64,000 nt of DNA, from assembly GCA_947500505.1 (NCBI GenBank), contig CANMSL010000003.1:1-64000 (forward strand), given 5' to 3'. Below the pieces are notes generated by a model, which was not told the DNA's origin, searched no databases, and worked only from the letters and a program-made list of their open reading frames with translations. Made by a program: the position numbers and the translations under genes. Of the stretch, positions 1-6,015 are shown one piece after another (the first letter of the stretch is position 1; each line of letters starts with the position of its first letter). The stretch is from an uncultured Aquimarina sp. Its GTDB lineage: Bacteria; Bacteroidota; Bacteroidia; Flavobacteriales; Flavobacteriaceae.

Positions 1-12
1 AGCAAAGATAAT

Positions 13-38
13 AAAAAGCACTTAAATAAGTACTTTTT
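13..38. terminator. Hairpin at left edge, probable terminator
   Basis: Arms 13-23 and 28-38 pair with one C/A mismatch around a 4-nt AAAT loop. A T-rich tract follows on the plus strand and an A-rich tract precedes it, so it could stop transcription from either side. It lies just downstream of the int2 remnant on the minus strand. Confidence 0.5.
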
Positions 39-47
39 ATTTTGTCT

Positions 48-313
48 TTAATGTATTGGATGGAAGTTATTAATGATTTCGTGTAGATTTTCTAAATCAT
101 CTTGTAAGTATCTTTCTGTAGAACTAATGTATTTATGTCCTGCCATTACCTGTGTTTTTCTAAGATTATATTGTTTTAACCCGTTGGTAATTATCGATGC
201 TCAAATCTGTTTCAACACTTTCTACTTTTTGATTTACTTTGGTTATTTTTTTAATAAACGTATGCGTAATTGTAAATCGTTCACCAGATGGGAAGAGCCT
301 GTTAGTATCACTG
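48..313 (-). pseudogene. Remnant of int2-type tyrosine recombinase (C-terminal third)
   Basis: The minus strand is closely similar to the 3' end of the int2 gene at 5065-5961, starting at the same stop codon. The reading frame is broken: the codon for the conserved catalytic Arg region reads TGA, and small indels are present. Homology stops near 313, where the sequence switches to the 3' part of an XRE regulator gene. A complete element has about 3.5 kb between these two points, so the missing part of int2, int1, the ATPase and the regulator start were deleted. Confidence 0.8.
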
Positions 314-318
314 CTGAA

Positions 319-558
319 GATATTATTGGAAGGTATGAACGTGATGAAGTAAAACCATCTATTGAAGTGGCTGCTAAAATTGCTGATATATTAGAAGTGT
401 CTTTGGATTTCTCAATCGGTAAAGTAACCGTAAAAGTAGATAACCAACTCCTAAAACGTGTTATCGAAGTACAACAAATGGATGATAACGATAAAGAACA
501 TATTCTATACACTCTCAATGCACTTATCAAAAATGTAAAACTTAAATCTATCGCATAA
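319..558 (+). pseudogene. 5'-truncated XRE-family regulator, remnant
   Basis: From about 319 to the stop at 558 this is nearly identical to the last three quarters of the regulator at 8702-9028, including the shared C-terminal LLKRVIEVQQMDDND segment. The start codon and first helix of the HTH are lost. The upstream open frame runs antisense through the int2 remnant, so any start there is fortuitous. It is the surviving end of a deleted recombinase element related to E1. Confidence 0.8.
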
Positions 559-560
559 AA

Positions 561-590
561 AAACAGCCACCTATCTCTAGATGACTGTTT
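561..590. terminator. Hairpin after regulator remnant
   Basis: AAACAG-C-CA (561-569) pairs with TG-A-CTGTTT (582-590) with one mismatch, directly after the stop of the regulator remnant. The position matches the hairpins that end the intact regulator genes of E2 and E3. Confidence 0.5.
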
Positions 591-754
591 GTTAATTGTT
601 ATTTCTTACTCATACCGCTGCGAAGTTAAAAACTATCGCAGAGCAGCACTCCTCGAAGAGCTGGGATCTTGTCATTTAATACCCTTCTTTGATCATTCCT
701 CTAAGTCAGGAGACTTTGCGGAGCTAGATATTTCTGCTTATAAACCCATAAAAA

Positions 755-782
755 AACCAGCTACAAATCAATGTAACTGGTT
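755..782. terminator. Hairpin in decayed region
   Basis: AACCAG..TACA (755 onward) pairs with TGTA.CTGGTT ending at 782 with one C/A mismatch, flanked by A-rich and T-rich runs. It lies in 591-807, where I see no gene. It may be the convergent terminator left from a deleted immunity/regulator pair. Confidence 0.4.
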
Positions 783-807
783 CTTTGCTTTTATATTCTT
801 ACTCTTA

Positions 808-852
808 CCCGCTAATCTTTATCGGCACGAGCGAGACGCTCGCGCTAGCGGG
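808..852. repeat. REP-like GC-rich palindrome
   Basis: An outer stem CCCGCTA (808-814) / TAGCGGG (846-852) encloses an inner GAGCG (829-833) / CGCTC (837-841) hairpin. The sequence is far more GC-rich than its surroundings and abuts the truncation point of the second regulator remnant at about 856, so it looks inserted there. Family membership cannot be assigned from one copy. Confidence 0.5.
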
Positions 853-855
853 GGG

Positions 856-969
856 ATTCTAAAACGTATTGAGGCAATTGCTGATATGCCTATAGATAAT
901 CAAAACCAGATCTTTAATGTAATTGATGCCTTGATTAGGGATTATAATGCTAAAAAAGCATATGCATAG
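856..969 (+). pseudogene. C-terminal fragment of a second XRE-type regulator
   Basis: The encoded ILKRIEAIADMPIDNQNQIF...IDALIRDYNAKK tail has the same layout as the tails of the element regulators (LLKRVIEVQQMDDND...LDALIKNVKLK) but is clearly a different family member. The DNA-binding half is missing, and the REP-like palindrome occupies the break. It is evidence of another, older element downstream of tip A. Confidence 0.65.
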
Positions 970-1004
970 AAAACATTTTTATTATCTTAATTTTTAATTT
1001 ATTC

Positions 1005-1214
1005 ATGGAAAAAATAAAGCCTACTAAAGAAGCTATTCTAGAAGCGTTAAAAAAGCCTAATGGCTGGGTTTACGCTGTGGATAAGGCTTTTGAAAATATT
1101 GAAGAAGTACCAAGAGAAGCAATCAAAGGTGCTTGGAAAGTTGATCAAAACGGTGTAATCACAGGTAATTTTATTCCTAACCCTAATTATAAAGATCTTG
1201 ATAAAACCATATAA
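1005..1214 (+). CDS. Small hypothetical protein (69 aa) beside immunity A
   Basis: I do not recognise this 69-residue protein. It is charged, with no signal peptide or membrane segment, and contains a Trp-Val-Tyr patch near residue 21 and a C-terminal VDQNGVITGNF stretch that could be a beta hairpin. The frame starts at ATG 1005 and ends at a strong bidirectional terminator. It runs convergent to the immunity gene of tip A and follows a regulator remnant, the same relative place that the 141-residue plus-strand gene takes in the tip B cassette (9034-9459). An accessory or immunity role is possible but unproven. Confidence 0.55.
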   Translation: MEKIKPTKEAILEALKKPNGWVYAVDKAFENIEEVPREAIKGAWKVDQNGVITGNFIPNPNYKDLDKTI

Positions 1215-1217
1215 AAC

Positions 1218-1240
1218 AAAACCGCCATTTAGGCGGTTTT
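1218..1240. terminator. Bidirectional terminator
   Basis: AAAACCGCC (1218-1226) and GGCGGTTTT (1232-1240) form a perfect 9-bp stem with a 5-nt loop, between the convergent genes ending at 1214 (plus) and 1243 (minus). Confidence 0.85.
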
Positions 1241-1242
1241 AA

Positions 1243-1713
1243 TCATTTGATAACTTTCAAGTTTTCTGAATCAGGATAAATTTCAAAGACCTCGGTTTGT
1301 TTAAAATCTACTCCAATAATATATAGAATATAGAAAAAAGGATCAATATTATAAGGGTAGCTATGTGTTTCTAAATAAATTACCGTTTTATCCTTAGCAG
1401 TTTTGTAAGACCACCATTTCCATCCTCTCTGTTTAATCGCATCAATCCAGGATCCAAAATCCCAAAGTTGACTGTTCTCGAAAAGATCTTCTCTAGATAT
1501 ATTTTTAGTTTTAGTAACGAACCAGTTAGGCAAATTATCTTCCCAAGTTTTATCATCACTAGTATTAGATTGCTCTATTTTGATAATAGCCTTCAACAGT
1601 TCCTTTATTTTGTCAATAGAATTTATCCCTAAACAAGGATCTATTGTTATCACAAGACCAGTCTTAGGAACTGTACCAAATTTTTCTCGTTCTAAATTTT
1701 CCAATTCGTTCAT
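1243..1713 (-). CDS. Candidate immunity protein for RHS tip A
   Basis: A 156-residue soluble protein with no signal peptide, rich in Trp and Tyr, with a WKWWSYKTAKDKTVIYLE segment in the middle. It starts 5 bp after the stop of tip A on the same strand. That is the usual position for an immunity protein, and the matching gene in cassettes B, C and D has the same spacing. I do not recognise the family. The role is inferred from position only. Confidence 0.65.
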   Translation of the reverse strand: MNELENLEREKFGTVPKTGLVITIDPCLGINSIDKIKELLKAIIKIEQSNTSDDKTWEDNLPNWFVTKTKNISREDLFENSQLWDFGSWIDAIKQRGWKWWSYKTAKDKTVIYLETHSYPYNIDPFFYILYIIGVDFKQTEVFEIYPDSENLKVIK

Positions 1714-1718
1714 AAAAT

Positions 1719-2672
1719 CTATTGAGCTGTCCTTTGAATACTACTCTGATCTATACTATTTAAAAATTCATTAAAATATTCTTTAGGTATCCCAAATGAA
1801 TTGTTTGTAACGGTTTGATCCACTTGCTGAGGAGCACCAGGATTTAATCTTCCTAATCTTTGAGGAACAGCATTATTTCTTACTTTATCAGCAAACTGGC
1901 TACTTATATCAAAACTTATAAGTTCAGCATTATCTCCTCTTTTATTTAAAAATTGAACCGCTCTAGCTTGATCATCAAAAGTAACAAATAACATATCATC
2001 TCCACTTATACTTAAATTACCCTGTCCGTCTAAAACCAGTCTTTGCTTACTTGCATTAGGAATATCTCCTCCTTGTACCCTAAATACTTTTGAAAGACTT
2101 GCTCCTGCAGCTTCATCCACCGGATTCCCTCTTGCCCCAGGCAATAAACTAAGTTCTGCACCTGCAATAACTCTAAATTGTGCTTTCGGGTCTCCATCCA
2201 ATGCCCTAGAAAAGGTTTCTCCACCTAATAATTTATAAGCAGCATCACCAAAATAATTTCCTGTAATATTTTTACCAACAGGCTTTCTGTCTCTGGGGTA
2301 AGCTTTGGGGCCTCCAACAGGAACATCTGACGACACACCTCCATTTAAAAACCTATCAAGACCCGCAGCTGCATCTTGGAAAAACTTCTGCATACCACCA
2401 CAACACCCTTGAGGCATCATCCCATCAGGATCCATAAAATAAATAGGATTGTTAAATGCGTAATTATAGGGAGAGTGTCTACGCATTTTTTCTGCAAGCG
2501 GATCAAGGTTCATCCATCTCCCAATCGCTGGATCATAGTTTCTAGCAGAGAAGTCCAACCATTCTAACCCAAGTTCGTTTTGCTCCTCCTTACCGTTATA
2601 TCCATAGTTATGTTTCCTACCAGTAATGGTGTTATTATATCCTTTATGTTTTAGTCCAAAAGGATAATAACT
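1719..2672 (-). CDS. Orphan RHS C-terminal tip A (no start codon)
   Basis: The frame opens at about 2672 within the RHS core at the Tyr-Tyr-Pro-Phe-Gly-Leu segment, right after an in-frame TAA in the element end. It passes the RHS core motifs ([20 protein letters not shown], then [15 protein letters not shown]) and continues for about 230 residues of variable tip. The last 110 residues ([17 protein letters not shown] ... AVPQRLGRL) look like a discrete folded toxin domain that I cannot name. A first possible internal start is the TTG at 2558. Without the RHS N-terminus it is most likely silent. It is followed by its immunity gene. The junction differs from all other tips, which join at Asp-His-Leu-Gly-Asn. 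Confidence 0.75.
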   Translation of the reverse strand, partial: SYYPFGLKHKGYNNTITGRKHNYGYNGKEEQNELGLEWLDFSARNYDPAIGRWMNLDPLAEKMRRHSPYNYAFNNPIYFMDPDGMMPQGCCGGMQKFFQDAAAGLDRFLNGGVSSDVPVGGPKAYPRDRKPVGKNITGNYFGDAAYKLLGGETFSRALDGDPKAQFRVIAGAELSLLPGARGNPVDEAAGASLSKVFRVQGGDIPNASKQRLVLDGQGNLSISGDDMLFVTFDDQARAVQFLNKRGDNAELISFDISSQFADKVRNNAVPQRLGRLNPGAPQQVDQTVTNNSFGIPKEYFNEFLNSIDQSSIQRTAQ

Positions 2673-2748
2673 TATGCGTTTTTTTTAAGCGCATACCCTT
2701 TTTTCTAACGGTTACCTTCTAAAGATGCTATTTTTTAAGAACGTTCTT
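2673..2748. other. E1 terminus with conserved arm and AAGAACGTTCTT palindrome
   Basis: The first about 75 bp inside E1 can be aligned with the first about 65 bp of E2 inside its RHS-like end (11074-11137). Both have a C-A-Y-ACCC motif followed by a T tract, an ACCGGT/AACGGT block, a CTAAA block, and the perfect palindrome AAGAACGTTCTT (2737-2748 here). This is a candidate binding site for the recombinases at the element end. A TATGCG/CGCATA inverted repeat lies at the junction itself. Confidence 0.45.
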
Positions 2749-2786
2749 TCTTTGCATATTCATCTACTCCGCTAAAATAGTAAATA

Positions 2787-2942
2787 CTATTTTCCTATCC
2801 ATCTATTTAGTATTTCTTTCAATAACTCTAAAGTGTTATCTGGGTCAACTTTGCTAATAATTATTATTAAGCATATCATTAAAGTTATTTGCCACCAGTT
2901 CCATTTAGGTATTTCTACTTTTATATATTGACTTTTACTCAT
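2787..2942 (-). CDS. Small membrane protein conserved in E1 and E2 (51 aa)
   Basis: A 51-residue frame, start ATG at 2942, stop TAG. Residues 1-16 carry the YIKVEIPKWNWWQ motif, followed by one hydrophobic segment (LMICLIIIIS), then a short charged tail ending LNRWIGK. E2 encodes a relative (YIKEIKVKFPKWKWWQ plus a hydrophobic helix), although the two elements place it differently relative to hairpins a and b. Keeping the protein motif while the DNA diverged argues that it is translated. Function unknown. Candidates are a small membrane toxin or an anchor. Confidence 0.6.
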   Translation of the reverse strand: MSKSQYIKVEIPKWNWWQITLMICLIIIISKVDPDNTLELLKEILNRWIGK

Positions 2943-3989
2943 ATCTATAAAGTGTTGATTTTTAACAAAATTAGGATCAATTAATGGTTAAAAGCAACTA
3001 AGTCATAGATAACTATGATAAGTTTTTTTAGTACACGATTTTTAAGTAATTTGATTAATTTTCGTGTAATCAACCAACTTCTAAAGCCAGCCGCATTATC
3101 AAAGCTGTATTTACATAATCTTAGTTATACCTGCTCTTCCCAAAGTCAGGAGCTATAACTGGAGTTTATGTAAAACAGCCACGCAAAAACTACTAATATT
3201 GAAGATTTTGACTTCTAACGAGCTGTTTTTACGGAGGATATTATAATACTGAACACATATAATCGTGTCGTAGACTCGATCCCAAGCATTGTGGGATCAT
3301 TCAATCGCCATTAAGGCTAGTATTTTAATAAAAAACGGAAGATCCTCGCCACAGCCAACGCATTCCATTTTTTCTTAAAATATTTTCCGTTTGAGTAAGA
3401 AGGATTGATCTTAAAGCTGAAGTGCGCAACTGCTGTTGCTGCTGACCTTCAGCTTTAAGATTAATCATAGCCGTCTGGCGATTGAAGACAACTGCGTTGT
3501 ACGCAAGATAAAAGGCGCAGCCAAAGCGGAGAGGAGCAGCCGACACATAAAAAGGAGTGTAACGGTTTTATGTGCCAGACGATTTTTATGTGTTCCGCTT
3601 TATCAAAATATAAACTTCCACATAAATAATCGGCTAGGCAGCGACCAAGCGGCGTAGCCAATGAAGCAGCGATTTTGCTTAATTTGTTATTCAGCGATAG
3701 CGTTCCTTATTGTTTTTAAGCAAAAAAGTAGCTGCGGGTGATGGAGGAACAGAGCAAGGCTATTTATTTGTAGCGTAAACTGACGACCGAAGGTGAGGAA
3801 GTCGGAGCGGTATGGAACAAGTGCTTTTTCAGCACTTGTGGAATAACAAAAAATAGCTTGTGGCGTGACGAAGGAACACCTTATTACAGCTTATTACAAA
3901 AGCCCTTTTCGGGCTGATGTGATAATAGTAAATCCGACTGTAAGGAGTCACCTGGCTTATACTATGAACCTGTCTGCCTTTGGTAGAAA
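2943..3989. other. E1 hairpin-rich non-coding region
   Basis: No convincing gene. The region is a series of stem-loops. a: 3104-3179, outer stem GCTGT and TTTACATAA (3110-3118) / TTATGTAAA (3166-3174), inner stem AGTTATA (3123-3129) / TATAACT (3154-3160). b: 3321-3340 / 3363-3382 with two mismatches and a loop containing GCCAACGC. c: 3408-3422 / 3447-3461, perfect 15 bp. d: 3544-3552 / 3566-3574. e: 3580-3592 / 3619-3632 with one bulge. f: 3666-3735 (GCAGC, TTTTGCTTAA / TTAAGCAAAA, GCTGC). Further hairpins at 3817-3839 and 3903-3917. Hairpins a, b and c have structural counterparts in E2 and E3 with different stem sequences. It is GC-richer than the flanking genes. Confidence 0.7.
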
Positions 3990-4016
3990 CAAAAAGCCCG
4001 AACCTTTCGATCCGGG
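3990..4016 (-). terminator. Terminator of the E1 toxin-antitoxin operon
   Basis: On the minus strand CCCGGATC and GGTTCGGG pair (with G-U) around a GAAA tetraloop, followed by a T run. It lies just after the last mini ORF of the operon that begins at 5006. Confidence 0.75.
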
Positions 4017-4029
4017 ATGAATAATAGTG

Positions 4030-4146
4030 TTATCCTTCTTTTAAAATCTTTTCCATTTTGGCCAATATATGTTCATCATTACAATCAAGTATAAATTGTA
4101 TGATTTCTAGTTTTAACTTCATTAGCTCCGATTCAGTCCTCTTCAT
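4030..4146 (-). CDS. Mini ORF 3 of antitoxin-like trio (38 aa)
   Basis: ATG at 4146, overlapping the end of the preceding mini ORF. The sequence (SELMKLKLEIIQFILDCNDE, then HILAKMEKILKEG) is an amphipathic helix pair with the same E-x-L-x-x-EI-x-x-I-x-D-E-x-x-L pattern as the two ORFs before it. It ends just before the terminator. It is either a real micro-protein or one unit of a repeatedly duplicated antitoxin N-terminus. Function not known. Confidence 0.5.
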   Translation of the reverse strand: MKRTESELMKLKLEIIQFILDCNDEHILAKMEKILKEG

Positions 4147-4255
4147 TATGATATTTTTTAGCAGCTTCTAACATTTTTTCTAACAACATTTCATCCTCAC
4201 AAGTAGAAATAAATTCTTTTAGTTCTGCTCTTAACTTTTCTGTTTCTTTATCCAT
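4133..4255 (-). CDS. Mini ORF 2 of antitoxin-like trio (40 aa)
   Basis: ATG at 4255, in the overlap ATGGATAA with the preceding stop, so translation would be coupled. It encodes MDKETEKLRAELKEF followed by ISTCEDEMLLEKMLEAAKK, similar in pattern to the flanking mini ORFs and to the helical N-termini of small type II antitoxins. No known domain is seen. Confidence 0.5.
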   Translation of the reverse strand: MDKETEKLRAELKEFISTCEDEMLLEKMLEAAKKYHNEED

Positions 4256-4418
4256 ATATGAGTTGTTGTTTTTCATCTTCTGGTAAACTTTCCCACCATT
4301 CTTGTTGTGTTACTTTTTTATGATAAACCAGCATACTTTTAATTACTTTAATGAATAAAGGATCTTTTATTTCCCTAATTTCAATAATCAACGCTTCTAT
4401 TTCTTTTTCTATATTCAT
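4248..4418 (-). CDS. Mini ORF 1, antitoxin-like (56 aa)
   Basis: ATG at 4418, 15 bp after the DUF5615 toxin gene. It encodes a helical EIEALIIEIREIKDPLFIKV segment and then VTQQEWWESLPEDEKQQLIYG. The WW-x-x-L-x-x-x-E-x-x-x-I end matches the WWYDLSEKEQKDIETG segment of the E2 antitoxin (12675-12923) but stops right after it, so this looks like a shortened member of that family. The following ORF overlaps its stop. Confidence 0.6.
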   Translation of the reverse strand: MNIEKEIEALIIEIREIKDPLFIKVIKSMLVYHKKVTQQEWWESLPEDEKQQLIYG

Positions 4419-4432
4419 AATCCGCTAGCAAT

Positions 4433-4756
4433 TCAATCTACAATGATGAGTCCCGGTTCTAACTCTGATTCAAGTAATTTCTCTATTCTTGGAACAAATT
4501 CAACCAAAGAAGCATAACGAGCATCTTTGGAGTTCAAAACAACCAAACTCACCTCATATTTCTCAAGATTTTGCTGGTGACTCATGTTTTTGTCAATGCT
4601 CAATAAAACTTTTAAGCCTTTGGATTCCATACGTTGTAATAAATCCCCGTTTTTAATACCACTCCAACCCATTTCAGGAACGGTTAATACTTCATATGCA
4701 TCACTAAAACGATATTTTAGTTTTCTAGGAAGGTTTTCATCAAGCAGCAGCGTCAT
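4433..4756 (-). CDS. DUF5615 PIN-like toxin
   Basis: 107 residues beginning TLLLDENLPRKLKYRF, with the early Asp-Glu-Asn of PIN-like nuclease folds, then GWSGIKNGDLLQ and VLLSIDKNM, where the family has its second acidic pair. DUF5615 proteins are paired with DUF433 antitoxins, and here the DUF433 gene lies immediately upstream with a 17-bp overlap. The likely role is an RNase toxin of a type II addiction module that stabilises the element. Catalytic activity is not shown. Confidence 0.85.
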   Translation of the reverse strand: MTLLLDENLPRKLKYRFSDAYEVLTVPEMGWSGIKNGDLLQRMESKGLKVLLSIDKNMSHQQNLEKYEVSLVVLNSKDARYASLVEFVPRIEKLLESELEPGLIIVD

Positions 4757-5006
4757 TACCTGTCTCTATTTCGATTACATAAAGGGCTAACAACTCTAAT
4801 ACTTTCTGTGCAAAAGTCTTTTCTACAGTCGGGTAATTATCCAAAAATTCCTGGATATTATCACCTCCTTGCAAATAATCAAAAAGTATTTTTATAGGAA
4901 CCCTAGTGTTTTTAAACACAGGTGTTCCGCCCAAAATATCAGGAGAGACTGTAACGTACTTATTTAAAGCACTTTTTAGGTTCATAATATTTAAGTTTAC
5001 ATTCAT
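4740..5006 (-). CDS. DUF433 antitoxin
   Basis: 88 residues with the hallmark ILGGTPVFKNTRVPIKIL and the DNYPTVEKTFAQKVLELL segment of DUF433, a winged-helix-like DNA-binding family found with DUF5615 toxins. The annotated start gives MNVNLNIMNLKSAL; the second Met (MNLKSAL) is also possible. It is first in the operon that continues through the toxin and the mini ORFs to the terminator at 3990. It is probably autoregulated. Confidence 0.85.
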   Translation of the reverse strand: MNVNLNIMNLKSALNKYVTVSPDILGGTPVFKNTRVPIKILFDYLQGGDNIQEFLDNYPTVEKTFAQKVLELLALYVIEIETGNDAAA

Positions 5007-5008
5007 AA

Positions 5009-5040
5009 CAAAGATAGTTTATATATTAATATTTTTAGTT
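5009..5040 (-). promoter_or_regulatory. Promoter of E1 toxin-antitoxin operon
   Basis: The minus strand reads TATCTTTG (complement at 5009-5016), a match to the TAnnTTTG -7 element of Bacteroidota, just upstream of the antitoxin ATG. About 45 bp here is almost identical to the sequence upstream of the unrelated E2 toxin-antitoxin pair (12926-12960). The promoter is therefore conserved while the toxin-antitoxin genes were exchanged. Confidence 0.6.
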
Positions 5041-5064
5041 TTTTGATTTATAACCCACATATTT

Positions 5065-5961
5065 TTAGTGTATCGGATGGAAGTTATTGATGATTTCGTG
5101 CAAGTTTTCCAGATCGTCTTGCAAGTATCTTTCTGTAGAACTAATGTATTTATGTCCTGCCATTACCTGCGTTTTTCTAAGATTATATTGTTTTAACCAA
5201 TTGGTGATTACTGATGCCCTGATCTGTTTGGCACTTTCTACTTTTTGATTTACTTTCTTTAGTTTCTTAATAATCGTATGTGTCATTGTAAATCGTTCTC
5301 CAGATGGGAAGAGCTGATTCGTATCACTATGTAATCGTACTAATAAATGAGGTCTGATGTCATTTAGATACATCATTAAATCCATCATTTGCCAAGGCTT
5401 TAATTCTAATTCCCTGGCATTACTTCGTTTTCTGCTAGGAACATATATTTTACCTTTATTGAGCTGTACATCTTCTACTTTTAACTTGCTTAAATCTGCG
5501 GTGTCTAATCCTTGATATACCAATAAGCCAACAATAATTTTATTGCGTTTTGATGTGTAGCTGTGATATATTTCCTGATAGTTTTCTGTAGAATAACTGT
5601 AATATAAATCCTCTAGTTCTTCGAGTTCTAATAAGTTATAATGGATCGTTCGTTGTGTTCCTCGTACATTGGTGTTTTCTATTGGATTGTCTATTCGATA
5701 CGCTCCACTGATCAAATAGGTAAAGTAGGTTTTTAGACTAGCTAATCTGTGATTGATACTTCTTTTACTATTACCTTTTCTGGTTAGATGTTTGATGTAT
5801 TTTAAACAAGTCTTATAATCGATTTCTATAGCTGTAGTAGATTGTCGTTTGCACCATTTGGTAAAATAAAGTTGTTCTCTCTTTTTTGTTGTAATCGTCT
5901 TTTGAGTATAGCCTTCTTCTTCTAAGTATTGTTGATATGTTTTTTGCTTATCGGTTTTCAT
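5065..5961 (-). CDS. Int2: non-canonical tyrosine recombinase (E1)
   Basis: 298 residues with an N-terminal SAM-like core-binding domain (about 1-100) and a C-terminal tyrosine recombinase fold. The first catalytic Arg of the family is replaced by Asp (YQGLDTADL, residue 153) and the His of His-x-x-Arg is Lys (KQIRAS, Arg 248). The Gly-His (269-270) and the Tyr in SSTERY (279) remain. The E2 and E3 int2 proteins show the same losses, so this is a family trait. It lies 54 bp after int1. It probably acts as a partner subunit in a heteromeric complex with int1, and may not cleave DNA alone. Confidence 0.85.
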   Translation of the reverse strand: MKTDKQKTYQQYLEEEGYTQKTITTKKREQLYFTKWCKRQSTTAIEIDYKTCLKYIKHLTRKGNSKRSINHRLASLKTYFTYLISGAYRIDNPIENTNVRGTQRTIHYNLLELEELEDLYYSYSTENYQEIYHSYTSKRNKIIVGLLVYQGLDTADLSKLKVEDVQLNKGKIYVPSRKRSNARELELKPWQMMDLMMYLNDIRPHLLVRLHSDTNQLFPSGERFTMTHTIIKKLKKVNQKVESAKQIRASVITNWLKQYNLRKTQVMAGHKYISSTERYLQDDLENLHEIINNFHPIH

Positions 5962-5986
5962 TAGTAATAGTTTTTAAAAGGTGAGT

Positions 5987-6010
5987 ATATTCCTACCTCC
6001 GCAGGAATGA
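5987..6010. repeat. Short imperfect palindrome between int1 and int2
   Basis: ATTCCT and AGGAAT flank a CCTCCG core in the 54-bp gap between int1 and int2. The E2 and E3 copies lack such a gap (their genes overlap by 4 bp or are separated by 2 bp), so this looks like a small insertion, possibly a dispersed genomic repeat. Confidence 0.35.
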
Positions 6011-6015
6011 CAGTT

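Noticed and set aside
3325..3661. Frames of 66-73 codons on both strands in the E1 hairpin region
   Set aside because: Same reason: open because of GC-rich hairpin DNA; mutually antisense; no conserved protein pattern apart from the loop of hairpin b.
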